Source: Hysterangium stoloniferum
Taxonomy: Eukaryota; Basidiomycota; Agaricomycetes; Hysterangiales; Hysterangiaceae
Direction of reading: 5' to 3'
Assembly: GCA_015178975.1 (NCBI GenBank)
Contig: WHVD01000014.1
Coordinates: forward strand, 806,001-870,000
Length of the DNA stretch: 64,000 nt
The first letter of the stretch is position 1; the number at the start of each line of letters is the position of its first letter. Made by a program: the position numbers and the translations under genes. The notes beneath the pieces were generated by a model. It ran no database searches. It was given only the letters and a program-made list of their open reading frames with translations, and was not told where the DNA came from. Of this stretch, positions 1 to 11,135 are shown in pieces.

Positions 1-226
1 AAGGCTGGACTCGAGACATTAAGGAACTGCTGTTTACAGTACGGGACCAATCTCGACTATCATCAATCGATTGAGATTGACTCGGATCGTGGATGTTGAC
101 CTTGAAAAGTTCACTTGGAGAGTATATATTCGGGGGTTCCTACAAGTAAGCTCAGCCCGAGAATTCGAGGCATTTACTGCAAAGCTTCATGGGTGGCTGG
201 ATCCTCATTCTCAATCCCAGTTTTGA
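1..226 (+). CDS. Possible 3'-terminal exon of a gene entering from the left
   Basis: One frame is open from about position 23 to a TGA at 224-226. Its end reads FTWRVYIRGFLQ then KLHGWLDPHSQSQF. A second frame is open from 1 to about 97 (begins KAGLETLRNC), so an exon junction or frameshift may lie in between. I do not recognise the protein. It could equally be non-coding 3' flank of a gene whose body lies outside the window. Confidence 0.25.
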
Positions 227-855
227 TTTTTTGTTGTACATGTTTGTTCCAGAAAAAAAAGGCACAATCTTCATATATACCCCCACGTACATAATCAAGC
301 CCTCATCTCAGGGCCAACATCGTTCAGAAACAAGCACATGAACGTTGGCGAGACAACCAACGACTCCCATCACCACAACACAATATGCACCCCGACCACA
401 TGTGCATGTTCTATTAATATCACTGTTCCTAATACCAACGCTAAAGCCTAAAACAGCCACCCCACACTTCCTATGCGAAATCAATCCAAAATTCCGCATG
501 GGAATTGCTAGATATATGAATGTATGCACCATGTTCCATGTACCGCCACCGCCACTAAGAAAAACCATAAACATAAACAAAAATATAAGGCTGTAGTCCG
601 GAGAAGAGTGGGAGAGCGAGTTGAAGGTGCAATAGTAGGTAGGCAGGTAGATACGTGGATAAGGTCGGTATAATGGTGATGGTGATGGATTGAGATATAT
701 AATGTTACGAAAAATAGTGAGCGTCCCAGAACCAGTACTGTAGTAGTATAGTGCTATTTCGGCTACGACCTATGAATAAAATTTCATTAAAGTCCATAAT
801 CCAAGCCTAAAGCAGAGTCCCTAACCCCGATGCCCATTGCACATTCAAAACACTG
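227..855. other. Intergenic, 3' flank of convergent genes
   Basis: No supported gene. Short overlapping frames on both strands at 308-596 have no recognisable motif. The segment next to 856 is presumably the 3' UTR of the minus-strand chitin deacetylase. Confidence 0.5.
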
Positions 856-3071
856 TCAAAGGAAGAACGCCGCAACGACAGAGGAGCCTACGAAAACAGC
901 AGCAGCAGTACTGATCCCAACATGGCCGGCACCGTTACCACTAGCACCGGGAATGCTCTATTATTTAAAAACAATAATAAGCAAAGGCATCCAAAAAAAC
1001 AAACAAAATACTAACGCTAGAACCACCCGACGAGGCAATGACAGAGCTCTCAGACGCAGGCGCAGCGCCACTGGTGCTGGTACCCGACGTATCAACCCCT
1101 CCAGGGAGGAACGGTCCCGTCCACGTGGTAGCAACTGTGGGACGGGTATTGTTACTGGCGGTCTCGATGTATGCTTCTTTAATATCGAGGTGTTGGCACT
1201 CGATGACGGATTTCAGCTACAATTCGGGAATGGAAATGCATTGTGTTAGAGTGCTGCTCAAAGTTAAGAGAAAGGATGTTGCGAACCTGGTATGGGGGTT
1301 GGAACTTCTGTGCTAAATCAAGGGTATATCCTGCTGCTAAATCAACGGTCTGTGGATAAAGGTCATGCTCTAAAACGATGAATCCGGTATTGAGTGTACT
1401 GAATTTGAATCAAGTATGAGTAACGGCGAAAAACTGGATGTAAAATGTATAAGGTACATACGAGGCATTTTGTAAAATAGTCTGGAATTGCTGGTAAGCT
1501 TGTGCACCGGTCACAATGCCTCCAGGAATCTTCCAGTCATTGGTATCAAATTGGGCGAGAGTCCGGGCTGTAAGATAAGCAAGCAAGCGAGGGAGTGGAA
1601 GTTAGCATCATAAACAGGTGTATCACCAAAAAACGACAAGGCACGACACAAACTCACGATCTCTTGTCCATTGAACGGGCTTCAAGTTCATGGCAAGCGC
1701 AATCGCACGCACACGATCATCAATGTCACCATAAGGCGCACGGAAGTACTTGGGCGTTACACCGAGCAGGTCCTACATTAGTTCAGCACGGTCAGCTTGG
1801 AGCTCGCAGTAGTCGGTGGCCCAAACACACCTTAATCATCTTACGAGACCATCCGAGTTCGGCAACGATCTGCCTGTTCGTCATCGTCGTCAAGGGCGGG
1901 TGGAACCAGGTGTGGGGAGCGACCTGATGTCCGCTGCAGTATTCCTGGACGACCATGCTCGGCTCCCAGTACATGCTCGAGCCTACACAGAAGAAGGTCG
2001 CGTGCAGGTTGTGTTGCTGAAGGTAGTTCATGATCTGAAAAGAAGTGCGAAAATAAAGTTTATGTTGTTAAGATGAAGAACGAAGAATACCCCGAGGGAA
2101 TTGACATGTCACGCTACTTACAATGGGCGTATAGGGACTGGGACCATCATCGAATGTAACCCCCCAGTCGCCCTTATTGGGACATGTAACGATGTCGGTG
2201 TCTCTTGTGCAACCACCGCATGTCCACCAGCAGCGACTGGTGTCAGCGGCTGCAGCGGTATTACCCGCACAGGTAGCCTCATTGATCGTCAAAGGAATGT
2301 CCGGAATCTGAATACCATCAAGCTCTCCCATCCAGTCCTCCACCTCGGGAGAGTTGATCGGAGCAAGCGCCGTCGGGGCAGGGTACTTACTTTTATCAAT
2401 AGAAACTAAACAACAACAACAACAACAGCACAACAACACAGTGATCAGCTGCAGAACCCAAACAAAAAAAAAAAACAAAAAAAGACACGAATAAAATTCC
2501 CCCAATCCCAATAGTGCAGTAGTAGAAAAAAAAGAAAAAGAAAAAAGGGCACAAAGAACTCACCCGTGGGAACGGGAGGGCCGCCAGACACAGACTGGCA
2601 ATTAGCAGGGAGCGAGAAAGAAAACGCAGGCGTCGCCTGGCTCATCGCGCCGCTCGTGATCTGGCTCAGAGGAGGGATGTTGGGGTCCGTCGCGGTCAGC
2701 GTCGCATCGGGGAGCCCAGATGAGGAAACGCCCGACACTGTACCGGGGAGAGGGGTGGTGAGAGACAAAGCAGGTGAACTACTAGTAGGAGTCGTACCAG
2801 TAGGGCTGCTACCGCTGCTCGCAGGTGAGTTCAGGGGGGTCGAGCCAGGGGTCGGGCCAGAGGTCGAGCCCGGGGGTGACGGTGTGGTGGTAGTCGACGA
2901 AGGGGAAGCAGCAATAGCAATAGGTCCTGATGTCGCAGGTGAAGGTGAGGCGGCGGGAGGAACCTGTCTCGCATGGTGTGCAGCATGTGCGTGAGCACGT
3001 TTGAAGTTATCTTGGTGGGCGTGAGCGACCGAGTTCAATAAGAGAACAGCGAGTACTGCTTTCCAAGCCAT
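856..3071 (-). CDS. GPI-anchored chitin deacetylase (CE4, NodB domain)
   Basis: Removes acetyl groups from chitin to give chitosan at the cell surface. Exons on the minus strand: 3071-2564, 2405-2122, 2034-1831, 1772-1658, 1567-1462, 1398-1287, 1216-1016, 957-856, giving 1632 nt and 543 aa. The start MAWKAVLAVLLL is a signal peptide, followed by a Ser/Thr/Pro-rich stretch. The CE4 motifs appear in order: TFDDGP (catalytic and metal Asp), the metal-binding HTWFHP, RAPYGDIDDR, DTNDWKIPGG and IVLEHDLYP. The last exon encodes a Ser/Gly stretch and a hydrophobic tail ending VVAAFFL, typical of a GPI-attachment signal. All motifs lie in separate exons joined in phase by GT-AG introns. Divergence from the usual H(S/T)xxHP core is minor. 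The identity is secure; individual intron edges are slightly less so. Confidence 0.93.
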
Positions 3072-3514
3072 GGATATCGGATAATGTCGTCGTCGTTAGC
3101 AAAAGAATGTTATAGTGAGTGAGTGGACTGGCACGATAGAAAATAGACCAGGAGAAGAAGAGACGGTTAGTGATGAGGAAGGTGACGACGGAGACGACGA
3201 GGGGGTAGGACTGAAACAAAAAGAGGAACTCCTGTTATCGGGTAAGCGCCCGTACCTTATAAGCCAATGAGACTGCCGGTTTGCCGATATGCCGACCATG
3301 GTTTCTCATTGATGACATCTTTGAAGGTCAAAGGGCAAGTTAACGCATGTCCTCACGACGCAATGAGCATATCTCAGAAACAATTTAAAACTACATGGTT
3401 CAAACCTGAGCTGACTGACAGCGCAAAGGAAACTGCTACGTATAACTCTTTCTCTCCTACAGCCATCTCTCCAAGAATGACGATGTGAATACTTGTGAAT
3501 GTGAAATGAAAAAC
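3072..3514. other. Promoter region of chitin deacetylase / 3' flank of urease
   Basis: Both neighbours are on the minus strand, so this 443-bp gap must hold the chitin deacetylase promoter and the urease 3' end. No gene is supported here. Confidence 0.5.
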
Positions 3515-6500
3515 TCAGAAGATATTATAACCCGTGGTCAAAGGCACCCGCCCCGCAGGCGCAACATCCATCAAAACACCATCAGCAGTAACGGTATAAC
3601 ACTCAGGATCGACAGCCATCTTCGGCGTAGCCGTGTTCCACACCATGTCTTTCTTCGTCACGTTCAGACACCCCTTAACAGCCACCGCACGCTTCCGCAG
3701 GCCATAGCTCTCAATGACCTTTTCGTCAATAGACACTTTCGACACGAAATGGACCGAGTTGAGCGCTGCAGACCCCGCGTAGGCGCCGAACATCTGTCGG
3801 GGAAGGACAGGCTGCACAGTCGGGATCGAGGCATTCGGATCACCCATCTGTGGGACGGAACAGAAAGAGCCGTTAGTATCCATACCCAAATGTCCGTCCA
3901 CGAAACACGAACCTGGGCGACAACAATCACCCCGGACTTGAGCACCATCTCGGGCTTGGTTCCGAAATTCTCTGGCTTCCAGATCACCAGGTCCGCGAGT
4001 GTACCAGGCACCACTTGTCCCACGACGTGACTAATACCGTGCGTAATTGCCCTAAAATCGCACCGCATGCGTACAGATGTCAGGCGATCGTAAAGTAGGC
4101 AGCAGCCAAAAGACACATACGGGTTAACAGTATACTTGGAAATATACCGCTTCACACGCCCATTGTCCACACCCTCCGAATCGTCAAGCTCAGCAAGCGG
4201 CCCGCGGTACTCGCGCATCTTCGCGGCCGTACGCCACGTCCGACTCGTAACCTCCCCAACCCGGCCCATCGCCTGTGAATCAGAGCTTATCATCGAGATC
4301 GCCCCGATATCGTGCAGCACGTCTTCCGCTGCGACCGTCTCAGCCCGGATACGCGATTCGGCAAAAGCAAGGTCTTCTGGAATATTCCGGTCAAGATGGT
4401 GGCAAACCTAGCAGAGTATATCCATCAGCAAGTGACGAGAGTGCCGTATATAGACGGCTTGTCAATGCCAGATTTACCATAAGCATCTGTGATTGCAATA
4501 GTGATCGTGACCGCGATCGTCGGCAATACGTCAAACCAGCGACAAAACAAAACACTCACATCTAAATGTTCCTCGAGCGTGTTTCGTGCATACGGCCGGG
4601 TGGGATTCGTCGACGAAGGTAGTACGTTGCATTGTTCACAGACAACAATGATATCCGGGGCATGTCCTCCACCTTGGTCAATCAATCGTCAGTCCACCGC
4701 CGTATTTCAACACGCAAATCACACACCAGCGCCTTCAGTATGATACGTGTGGATGGTACGGCCCTCAAAGGCTTCAATGGTACCTATCAAAACAAACAGA
4801 ATTCAGCGTACGTCCTCAGACACCGCCGCACCACGCCGCACGTACTCTCCACGAAACCACTCTCGTTCAGAGTATCCGTGTGTATGTTGACCTATATATC
4901 ACAGCATTGGCATGGCCTAGTTCATACACAGAACAGGAATTTAGAACTTACCTGGATATCGTACCTTTGAGCCACAGTCAAGCAATTCCGGATCGCCTGC
5001 GGTGTACTTCCCCAATCCTAAGCATCCACAATATGAGAACGACAGAGAAAAATAATAAGCGACGGAAAAAAACACATCACATACTTCATGTAATTTGAGC
5101 CCACCCGCACCAGCCTTGACAATATCCTCCAGGGACTCCTTCCCCGAATCGTTGCCCTTCCCCGTGAAAAGGAAGTTGGCCGGAAGAGAGTCGACAGCTG
5201 CGAGCATATGCTGCATGTAGAACTGCGACGGCGTGCACGTCGTCGCACAAGTCGACGCAGAAGGCCCCGTCCCTCCCCCGATGAACGTCGTGGTGCCTAT
5301 ACACATACAGCTCATTGTCAGACACGGAAAAGCCTCACACGCGGAGACAAGGCCCACACACCCGCCGCAAGCCCCTCCCCAACCTGCTGTGGACATATGT
5401 AATGCACATGCGCATCAACCGCACCCGCAGTAACGATGCAATTCTCCCCCGCAATGACCTCCGTTGCGCCGCCCACCACCAACTCTGGGTGCACCCCGTC
5501 CTGGACATCGGGATTGCCCGCTTTGCCGATCGCGCGGATCCTGCCACCCTTGACGCCAATATCTGCCTTGTATATCCCGCTATGGTCGATGATGAGCGCG
5601 TTGGTGATCACCAGATCGAGCGCATCGATGGGGGACAGCGACACTTGTTGGCCCATACCGTCGCGAATGGTCTTGCCTCCGCCGAACTTGCATTCCTCGC
5701 CATAAACGGTCTGCGGATACAGAACGAGTCAAAAATCACGTCACACGCCACATAATAGGGGGATTGATTTCTTTCACTTACACAGTCCTTCTCGACCTGG
5801 ACCCACAGCCCCGTATCGCCCAACTGCACGCGATCGCCCGTCGTCGGGCCAAACATGCTTGCATACGTCGCGCGGTCCATCCGGGGCGGGACGAACCCCA
5901 CCGTCGTCGCGGACGGCTCGGGCACATGCGCAAACCCCCGCGCCACCATGGCGTCAATGAAGCCATCTACCACCGACGGCGACGGATCGTACGGCCCCGA
6001 CGCCACGCCGTTCCCGCCCTGGATGACGCGGTCACCCGCGATATCGCACAGCACGACGGGCTTCGTGTCGCCGGGCTCGAAGCGCACCGCGGTCCCCGCG
6101 GGGATGTCGAGCCGCTTTCCGTACGCTTGCGCGCGGTCAAAGCACAGTTTGGGATTCGTCTCGACGAAGTGGTAATGTGATCCGATCTGTCATATTATAT
6201 ATCATGAGAGAAGAAAAAAAAAAAATTGAACATTCGTGAGCGACGAATGGGGCGGAATTCAAACCTGGATCGGCCTGTCGCCGTTGTTGGTGACGCGGAG
6301 TTTGACGCGGTTCCGTGTCAGGGTGTTGGTGTGGTTGATAACAATGGGATCCTTCCCGTGTATAATAGCACCCGGCGCAGCTTCCGGCGCATAGGCCGAG
6401 GGTTCTTCGAGATCAAACCGTGCTTGAGATGGAATAGGAAGGAAGGATCCATACAACGCGTTGCTCAGGTCCCCATCGTTGGAGGAAATAGGGTCATGCA

Positions 6501-6932
6501 CCGTGACCAAGAACACTCTAAAACAAAACAGGACAAAAGTCAACAACACATGAGCAATATATATATATGTATCGGAAAAAAACGACATGCCCGTCCAAAA
6601 AGGTCCCCTCAACCTGGATATCATGAATCGCACTCGGAACACTAGGAAGAACATGCCTCCTCCCAAGCATATTTTTCCCAAGCTGCATCAGCTCGGCAAC
6701 AGAGTGCGTCCCATCTCGTATAAACTCATGCAGCTGCGACGCAATGAGCGCAATCGCCTCGGTCCTGTTCAATTTGAGCCCACGCGCCAGTCGTTTCTGA
6801 GCTATCGATCCAACCTATATAACAACAAAGAAACATTAACGGTAAGTAGTCCGGGCTGCACAATTCTCTGCATGCTTTCCCACTCACTTGATGGATAAGA
6901 ATCTTATCCTGGTCCCTTGGACTAATTCTCAT
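3515..6932 (-). CDS. Urease (single-chain, nickel-dependent)
   Basis: Hydrolyses urea to ammonia and carbamate in the cytosol. Fourteen exons on the minus strand: 6932-6888, 6814-6591, 6517-6265, 6186-5782, 5710-5362, 5296-5085, 5017-4952, 4891-4846, 4783-4727, 4672-4560, 4486-4478, 4407-4121, 4051-3913, 3847-3515. The sum is 2538 nt and 845 aa, the normal length of a fungal fused gamma-beta-alpha urease. The gamma part begins [10 protein letters not shown] and includes [10 protein letters not shown]; the beta part includes VTVHDPIS and [19 protein letters not shown]. The alpha active site is complete: nickel ligands in [11 protein letters not shown], the carbamylated Lys in GGLKLHEDWG, His in VNIHTDT and [15 protein letters not shown], catalytic His in VCHHL and Asp in SSDSQAMGR. 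It needs accessory proteins UreD/F/G-type for nickel loading (family knowledge). Odd features: a 9-nt exon and one GC-AG intron, listed separately. Confidence 0.97.
4478..4486 (-). other. 9-nt microexon of urease (codes Met-Leu-Met)
   Basis: Without this exon the protein would read EEHLD then VCHHLD. Ureases normally read EEHLD-MLM-VCHHL. On the minus strand ATGCTTATG lies between a perfect acceptor (CACAG, 4491-4487) and a donor (GTAAAT, 4477-4472), in phase 0 on both sides. It restores exactly the three missing family residues next to the catalytic His. Confidence 0.88.
6518..6590 (-). other. GC-AG intron in urease
   Basis: The only junction that keeps frame between LDG and VFLVTVHDP uses a GCATGT donor and a TTTAG acceptor (73 nt). 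The nearest GT donor gives a frameshift. Confidence 0.8.
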
Positions 6933-7548
6933 GGTTTATTTGAGATCTGGGGATATAATCTTCATTCAAGGATTCAACACCTTGATGGGGAGCTGTGCAG
7001 AGGTGATGAGCTTTATGTCACGTGATGCGTTAATTTTAATCATGCCATTTTTGGATATCTGATTCTTGTCCCCTACATACAAAATTGCCACATGTGAAAT
7101 TTGCTTTAGGCTATGTTGTATCACTCTTTGCTCCTCATTTTGTCAACAACTTTAGGCCCAGGCAATTTCAGAGTACTCCTGATGAATGAGAGTGGTTAAT
7201 TGCTGAGTAGCAGATGCGGGAAGTTCAGAGGGATGTGTCCACTTCTCCGACGCCAGCAAATACTCCATTTAGGCGATGTCAGATAGATGTTTTTGCTTCC
7301 GCTGATTGGGGAGTGTATCTCGTGTCCACTTTGACTATTTGATGTGCCTAGTTCTATCCAGCATGATGAGACACGGACGAGTTTGACCACCTGTTCGCTG
7401 GAGTGTTTCATCGCCGTTCACGACAAATGAGGCTGACAAGTTACGAGGAAATATGTATGTTCGTAAGTATACGTACGACATGCTAAGGTATGATATGTCT
7501 GCCAACTTACAAGAGTCTCATTTCGTGTCACCGTATCAACTTGGGGTA
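6933..7548. other. Intergenic: urease promoter
   Basis: Both flanking genes are on the minus strand, so the urease promoter must lie here. A short frame at 7196-7411 has no motif or splice support. Nothing else recognised. Confidence 0.5.
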
Positions 7549-8502
7549 TCAGTGGGAATCCTTGATTTCAATAGTAGGCTCCTCTTCCTTAGCATTATCT
7601 ACATATCTGTCATAGGTTTCTTTACATAAAGCCTCCAGTTGCTCCTGATCCTCGATCCTATCGTAAATTTGAAGCGTACGCTCTAACGCAACATCACCGA
7701 CAGGAACCCACATAACGTATGGTTCCCCCGTTACAGGATGAAGACCTGATACGCGAATTCCTATCCGGTTCAATCGTTTCTCTCCGGCTTGATCTCTACG
7801 CACATTCACATGCGATTGCTGGTGACGAGCAGCATATGGATGTGTTGTGCCATCAGGTGAAAAAGATAGCAACACATTCGTAACGGAGCGATGGGGAGCG
7901 TTTCCCTTTTCAGGGTGATCGCCTTCGAACAGGATGCAGAATTTATCAACGAACAAGGAAAGTCGATAGTTTAGGTGCTTTTTGGAGAAACTGAATATCG
8001 GCGTCTAGATGATGCTGATGTTGGTTTGGGTACGTGTTATGGACACCACAAGACTCACAGACCGAGGGCCCCGAATCATGTCAAGAAACTTTTGATCCAA
8101 CTTATATCTGGTCCACGCTTTTGCCTTTTCGACTCTCTAAATTTGGCATGGATTAATACCATAATTGATATAGACATGTCACTAACTCGCCTTTCTGACG
8201 ACTTCAGCATACCGCTCCGGATAATTCTGAGCCCATTTCAAGGTAGGATGCTCTCCCGCGGGGAATAACTCCCGTTGTCTTTGCCGCATTTCCTCTGTCC
8301 AGTGTGGCCCTTCCCTTTGTTTCCTACCTGGAGAACCGGATGGTCTGCGAACTACCCGTTTACCAGGCTCAGGAATTACTCTTGGAACCGGTCGGATATC
8401 AGAAGGCGATGGACCATAATTCCTGTTTGATTGTGCAGCCGTTCGGTATGTCCTGGTTAGACGGACGTGCACTGCAGTACGCACTTGGAAGAGTAATGTC
8501 AT
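7549..8502 (-). CDS. Unrecognised protein, possible mitochondrial presequence
   Basis: Exons 8502-8187, 8132-8059 and 8004-7549 give 846 nt and 281 aa in one frame, with GT-AG introns of 54 nt each. The N-terminus MTLLFQVRTAVHVRLTRTYR is rich in Arg and hydroxyl residues and lacks acids, as in mitochondrial presequences. The rest is basic, then has a segment with FCILFEGDHPEKG and VSGLHPVTGEPYVMWVPVG, and ends in an acidic tail. I do not recognise the family; a mitochondrial ribosomal or translation-associated protein is one possibility. The start could lie further upstream. It shares a divergent promoter region with the gene at 8938. Confidence 0.6.
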
Positions 8503-8937
8503 CCGACATGGAATTCAAACTCCGATGCCCAGATATGCATATGATGAATAAGACGGTCTTTGTCAGTCCATCAAAGCGGCTGTGCATCTAAGATGTGAGA
8601 CGGTCTTTGTAAGTCCATTCAAATGATATAATACATAGTATAGCACATTAAAGGGCAAAATGGACTTCCGATCAAAAAGATCACGGAGACATTTTAAAAG
8701 AAACCCGGGGAAACACAGCGAACACGTTCTACCGCAGCCTGTCCACAAATTGCCAAGGTCATGACGTCAATGACCTTTGCTGTCACAGGTTGTCACAATG
8801 ACTCGAGCTGAGCTCCGAGGCAATGCATCATGCGATATAATGCGTTTGGTAGACAAAGGACTCTCCTGTTCTGGTAGATCAGAATACCTATCACTTCTCC
8901 TATCTACATCTCCCTTTCTTGACCTGGAGTTTTCGAT
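8503..8937. other. Divergent promoter region
   Basis: This gap lies between the minus-strand gene ending at 8502 and the plus-strand gene starting at 8938. It contains a short near-direct repeat: GACGGTCTTTGTCAGTCCAT at 8552 and a close copy at about 8601. No gene is supported. Confidence 0.4.
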
Positions 8938-9728
8938 TTGGTGCTTGGCAGATCGACAAGCATGGCGCCAGCTTATACACTCCATCGATTCATCGATTCA
9001 TTGGTGACTCCCGGCTTTTCATGTCCCTCCTTGGTCCTCACTCGAAATCAATTCTTGTGCCCGCCTTCCACAATCGACCCGGGCTCCCTAGTATCGGATC
9101 TATCAAACCAACCACGCCACAAGCCACAAGATGATTATGAATACGAGCGCATCACTGAATCTAATAGACAGTGCTTCTTGTTCATGATGCAGCTAGAAGC
9201 TCTCCGAAATGAGCCAATTTCACGGTCATCGAGATACTTCTATAACGACACACCGTCACATACCACCGGAGAAAAACCCACTACCACTACATTGTATGAA
9301 ATCCCCCCCTCTCCTTGTAAATCTCGCAACCGACTCCTCCCTCCCCGCCCCCGTCTTACCTCCCCGCTTTCCCCGGATCCCCCACATACATTGCTCCCAG
9401 GCCCCCCTCGCCGCCCCATGCCCCTGAAGAGATCTAGAATTACCCCTATGCTCGTAACGGCGCTCCATAATTCCCGCCGGGGCCCAAGTCAAAGAGGCAG
9501 AAGCCGCCTCCCGGTCAACATAGCGCCCCAGATCCAGCCCTCCGATGCCGACGAGGAGCCATATTCCCACAGTGAAAATCGGCTGAAAAAGAGCTGGATG
9601 GTGCCTCCCCGCGGTGACTGGGAGGATGACTGGGTGGTTGTCGAGCCAGGGGGCAAGGAAACCCTGTGAGTATGAGGCCAATTTAGTGAACCCATATTCG
9701 TGCTAACTGGTCTGCGGTCAGCAAGTAA
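8938..9728 (+). CDS. Unrecognised Pro/Arg-rich protein
   Basis: The frame is open from 8938. At 9666 a GTGAGT donor, a CTAAC branch site near 9702 and a CAG acceptor ending at 9721 define a 56-nt intron. Splicing 8938-9665 to 9722-9728 gives 735 nt and 244 aa; without it the frame stops at 9667-9669, one residue earlier. The middle is Pro/Arg-rich and low in complexity. The C-terminus has the acidic, aromatic patch PPRGDWEDDWVVVEPGGKE, which looks like a short binding motif. No known domain is seen. The start may instead be the Met at 8962 (MAPAYTLHRF). Confidence 0.5.
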
Positions 9729-11135
9729 GAGGTGTTGAACACACATGTGGACTGCGGGTTTCTCACCATCCGGCTTTTGTCGGTGTAATCGGTGTAATTG
9801 TACGAACTATTCACGACCTGTATTCCCAACTCTTGCGGTTGTAGAGTGTATCAAGTTTGGATGTCTCTTTACGTACGTGACGCAGTGTTATGTATCACAT
9901 ACTATCCATTCACGAAAACTCTAGTGCTGCCCCCACACGGAGCCGTGTATATATATAACCACGGCGTTTCTCAATCTACCTAATCAGCGCTCAGACCTTG
10001 TATTTATTCTACATTAGCTGCTTCCAATCTCCCTGTCTGAGGGTTACCTCACATACACCCTGATACATACTTAGTCTACACTTGTTTCCACACTTGACTA
10101 TTGCTGTAAAATTATACACAGACGCTCATCCATGTATAATTCACAAAGCCAAAACTTTAATTTTTATTCTCGGGATGCTGCCCTTCGGTCCCATTGTTAA
10201 GTTTTCGTGGTGCTGTTCCTAGACCGTATAACTTTCCGTTTGTCTGAGTGAGGTGGCAGTACTCGTTGTAATAAGGACTAAACAAATACAAATAGACCTT
10301 ATATAATCCAAAATACGCGGTGAATTCCCAACCGCACCGACCCAAGCCCTAATGCTCGTGATCCCTCGCTAACCCAAATCCCAGAAAAGTCAACACGTAT
10401 ATCCCCGTCCCTTCGTCCCTTCATCCCGTCCAAGCGCTGCCACCAGATCTGTGCGGATGCCTACAGTGTGCAGGGAGGACGGTGTGAGTGGTCGAATACT
10501 GCGGCGAGCTGCATATGAGACAGTCACTCGCGACACCGTTCTAACGTTCCTATTAATAACAAGCTGCCAAGCAATTGACCCGGCTGGCTGGTTTGCCGAG
10601 TCATCGGGCATTGGCCTACTATTCTGCCGCCTTAAGCACATCACATGTCTGAATTGACAAGGGCACACCATGGGGCCATGCCCGGTTTTCGCCTCCGCTG
10701 CACACTTGGCAGGAGCGCTCCGCGGCCCCGGGACGCACACCGGCACGAATAACAGGTCTGGTCTCTCGGTTTGGAAGCTCGCCCTTGTCCGAACACAATG
10801 TCGATCGCTCGAATCCGGGACTCAGGTAATGCCTACATTTACGGGAGTATCACGGCATGGGATGTTCGTTCGGCAGATTCGGGTGAGTTTTGAATGCTGC
10901 TATAGCCGGAGAACCTAAGAGAACGCCACTGCCACCGGGCCCGTCGGATGCGATGGCATGTTGCTCTTCGGCCATTAGTCGGTCGACGATGTGTGATCGC
11001 TTGGGCTTGCGAGATAAGCGGCCTTCTCTGGCCGTGAAATTTTAAGCCACAGTTAGTTTAAATACCCCCTTACAAAATAGATCCAAATGCACTTGACGCA
11101 TTGCCTCTTTCCCCGGAACATACCCCACTCCCCTC
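9729..11135. other. Intergenic, no supported gene
   Basis: Contains AT-rich stretches and a small inverted-repeat sequence at 10269-10305 that recurs near 16501. Open frames at 10390-10918 have no recognisable motif or consistent splicing. The segment just upstream of 11136 should hold the glycosyltransferase promoter. Confidence 0.4.
10269..10305. repeat. Short foldback repeat, copy 1
   Basis: AATAAGG and CCTTATA frame a spacer of about 20 nt. An almost identical sequence occurs at 16501-16537, in another intergenic region. Confidence 0.5.

Noticed and set aside
1016..1316. Plus-strand frames over the chitin deacetylase 3' half
   Set aside because: They are shadows of minus-strand exons 6-7, whose motifs and phases are convincing.
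10390..10918. Overlapping frames of 68-118 codons on both strands
   Set aside because: No motif, no consistent intron signals, GC-rich sequence favours chance openness.
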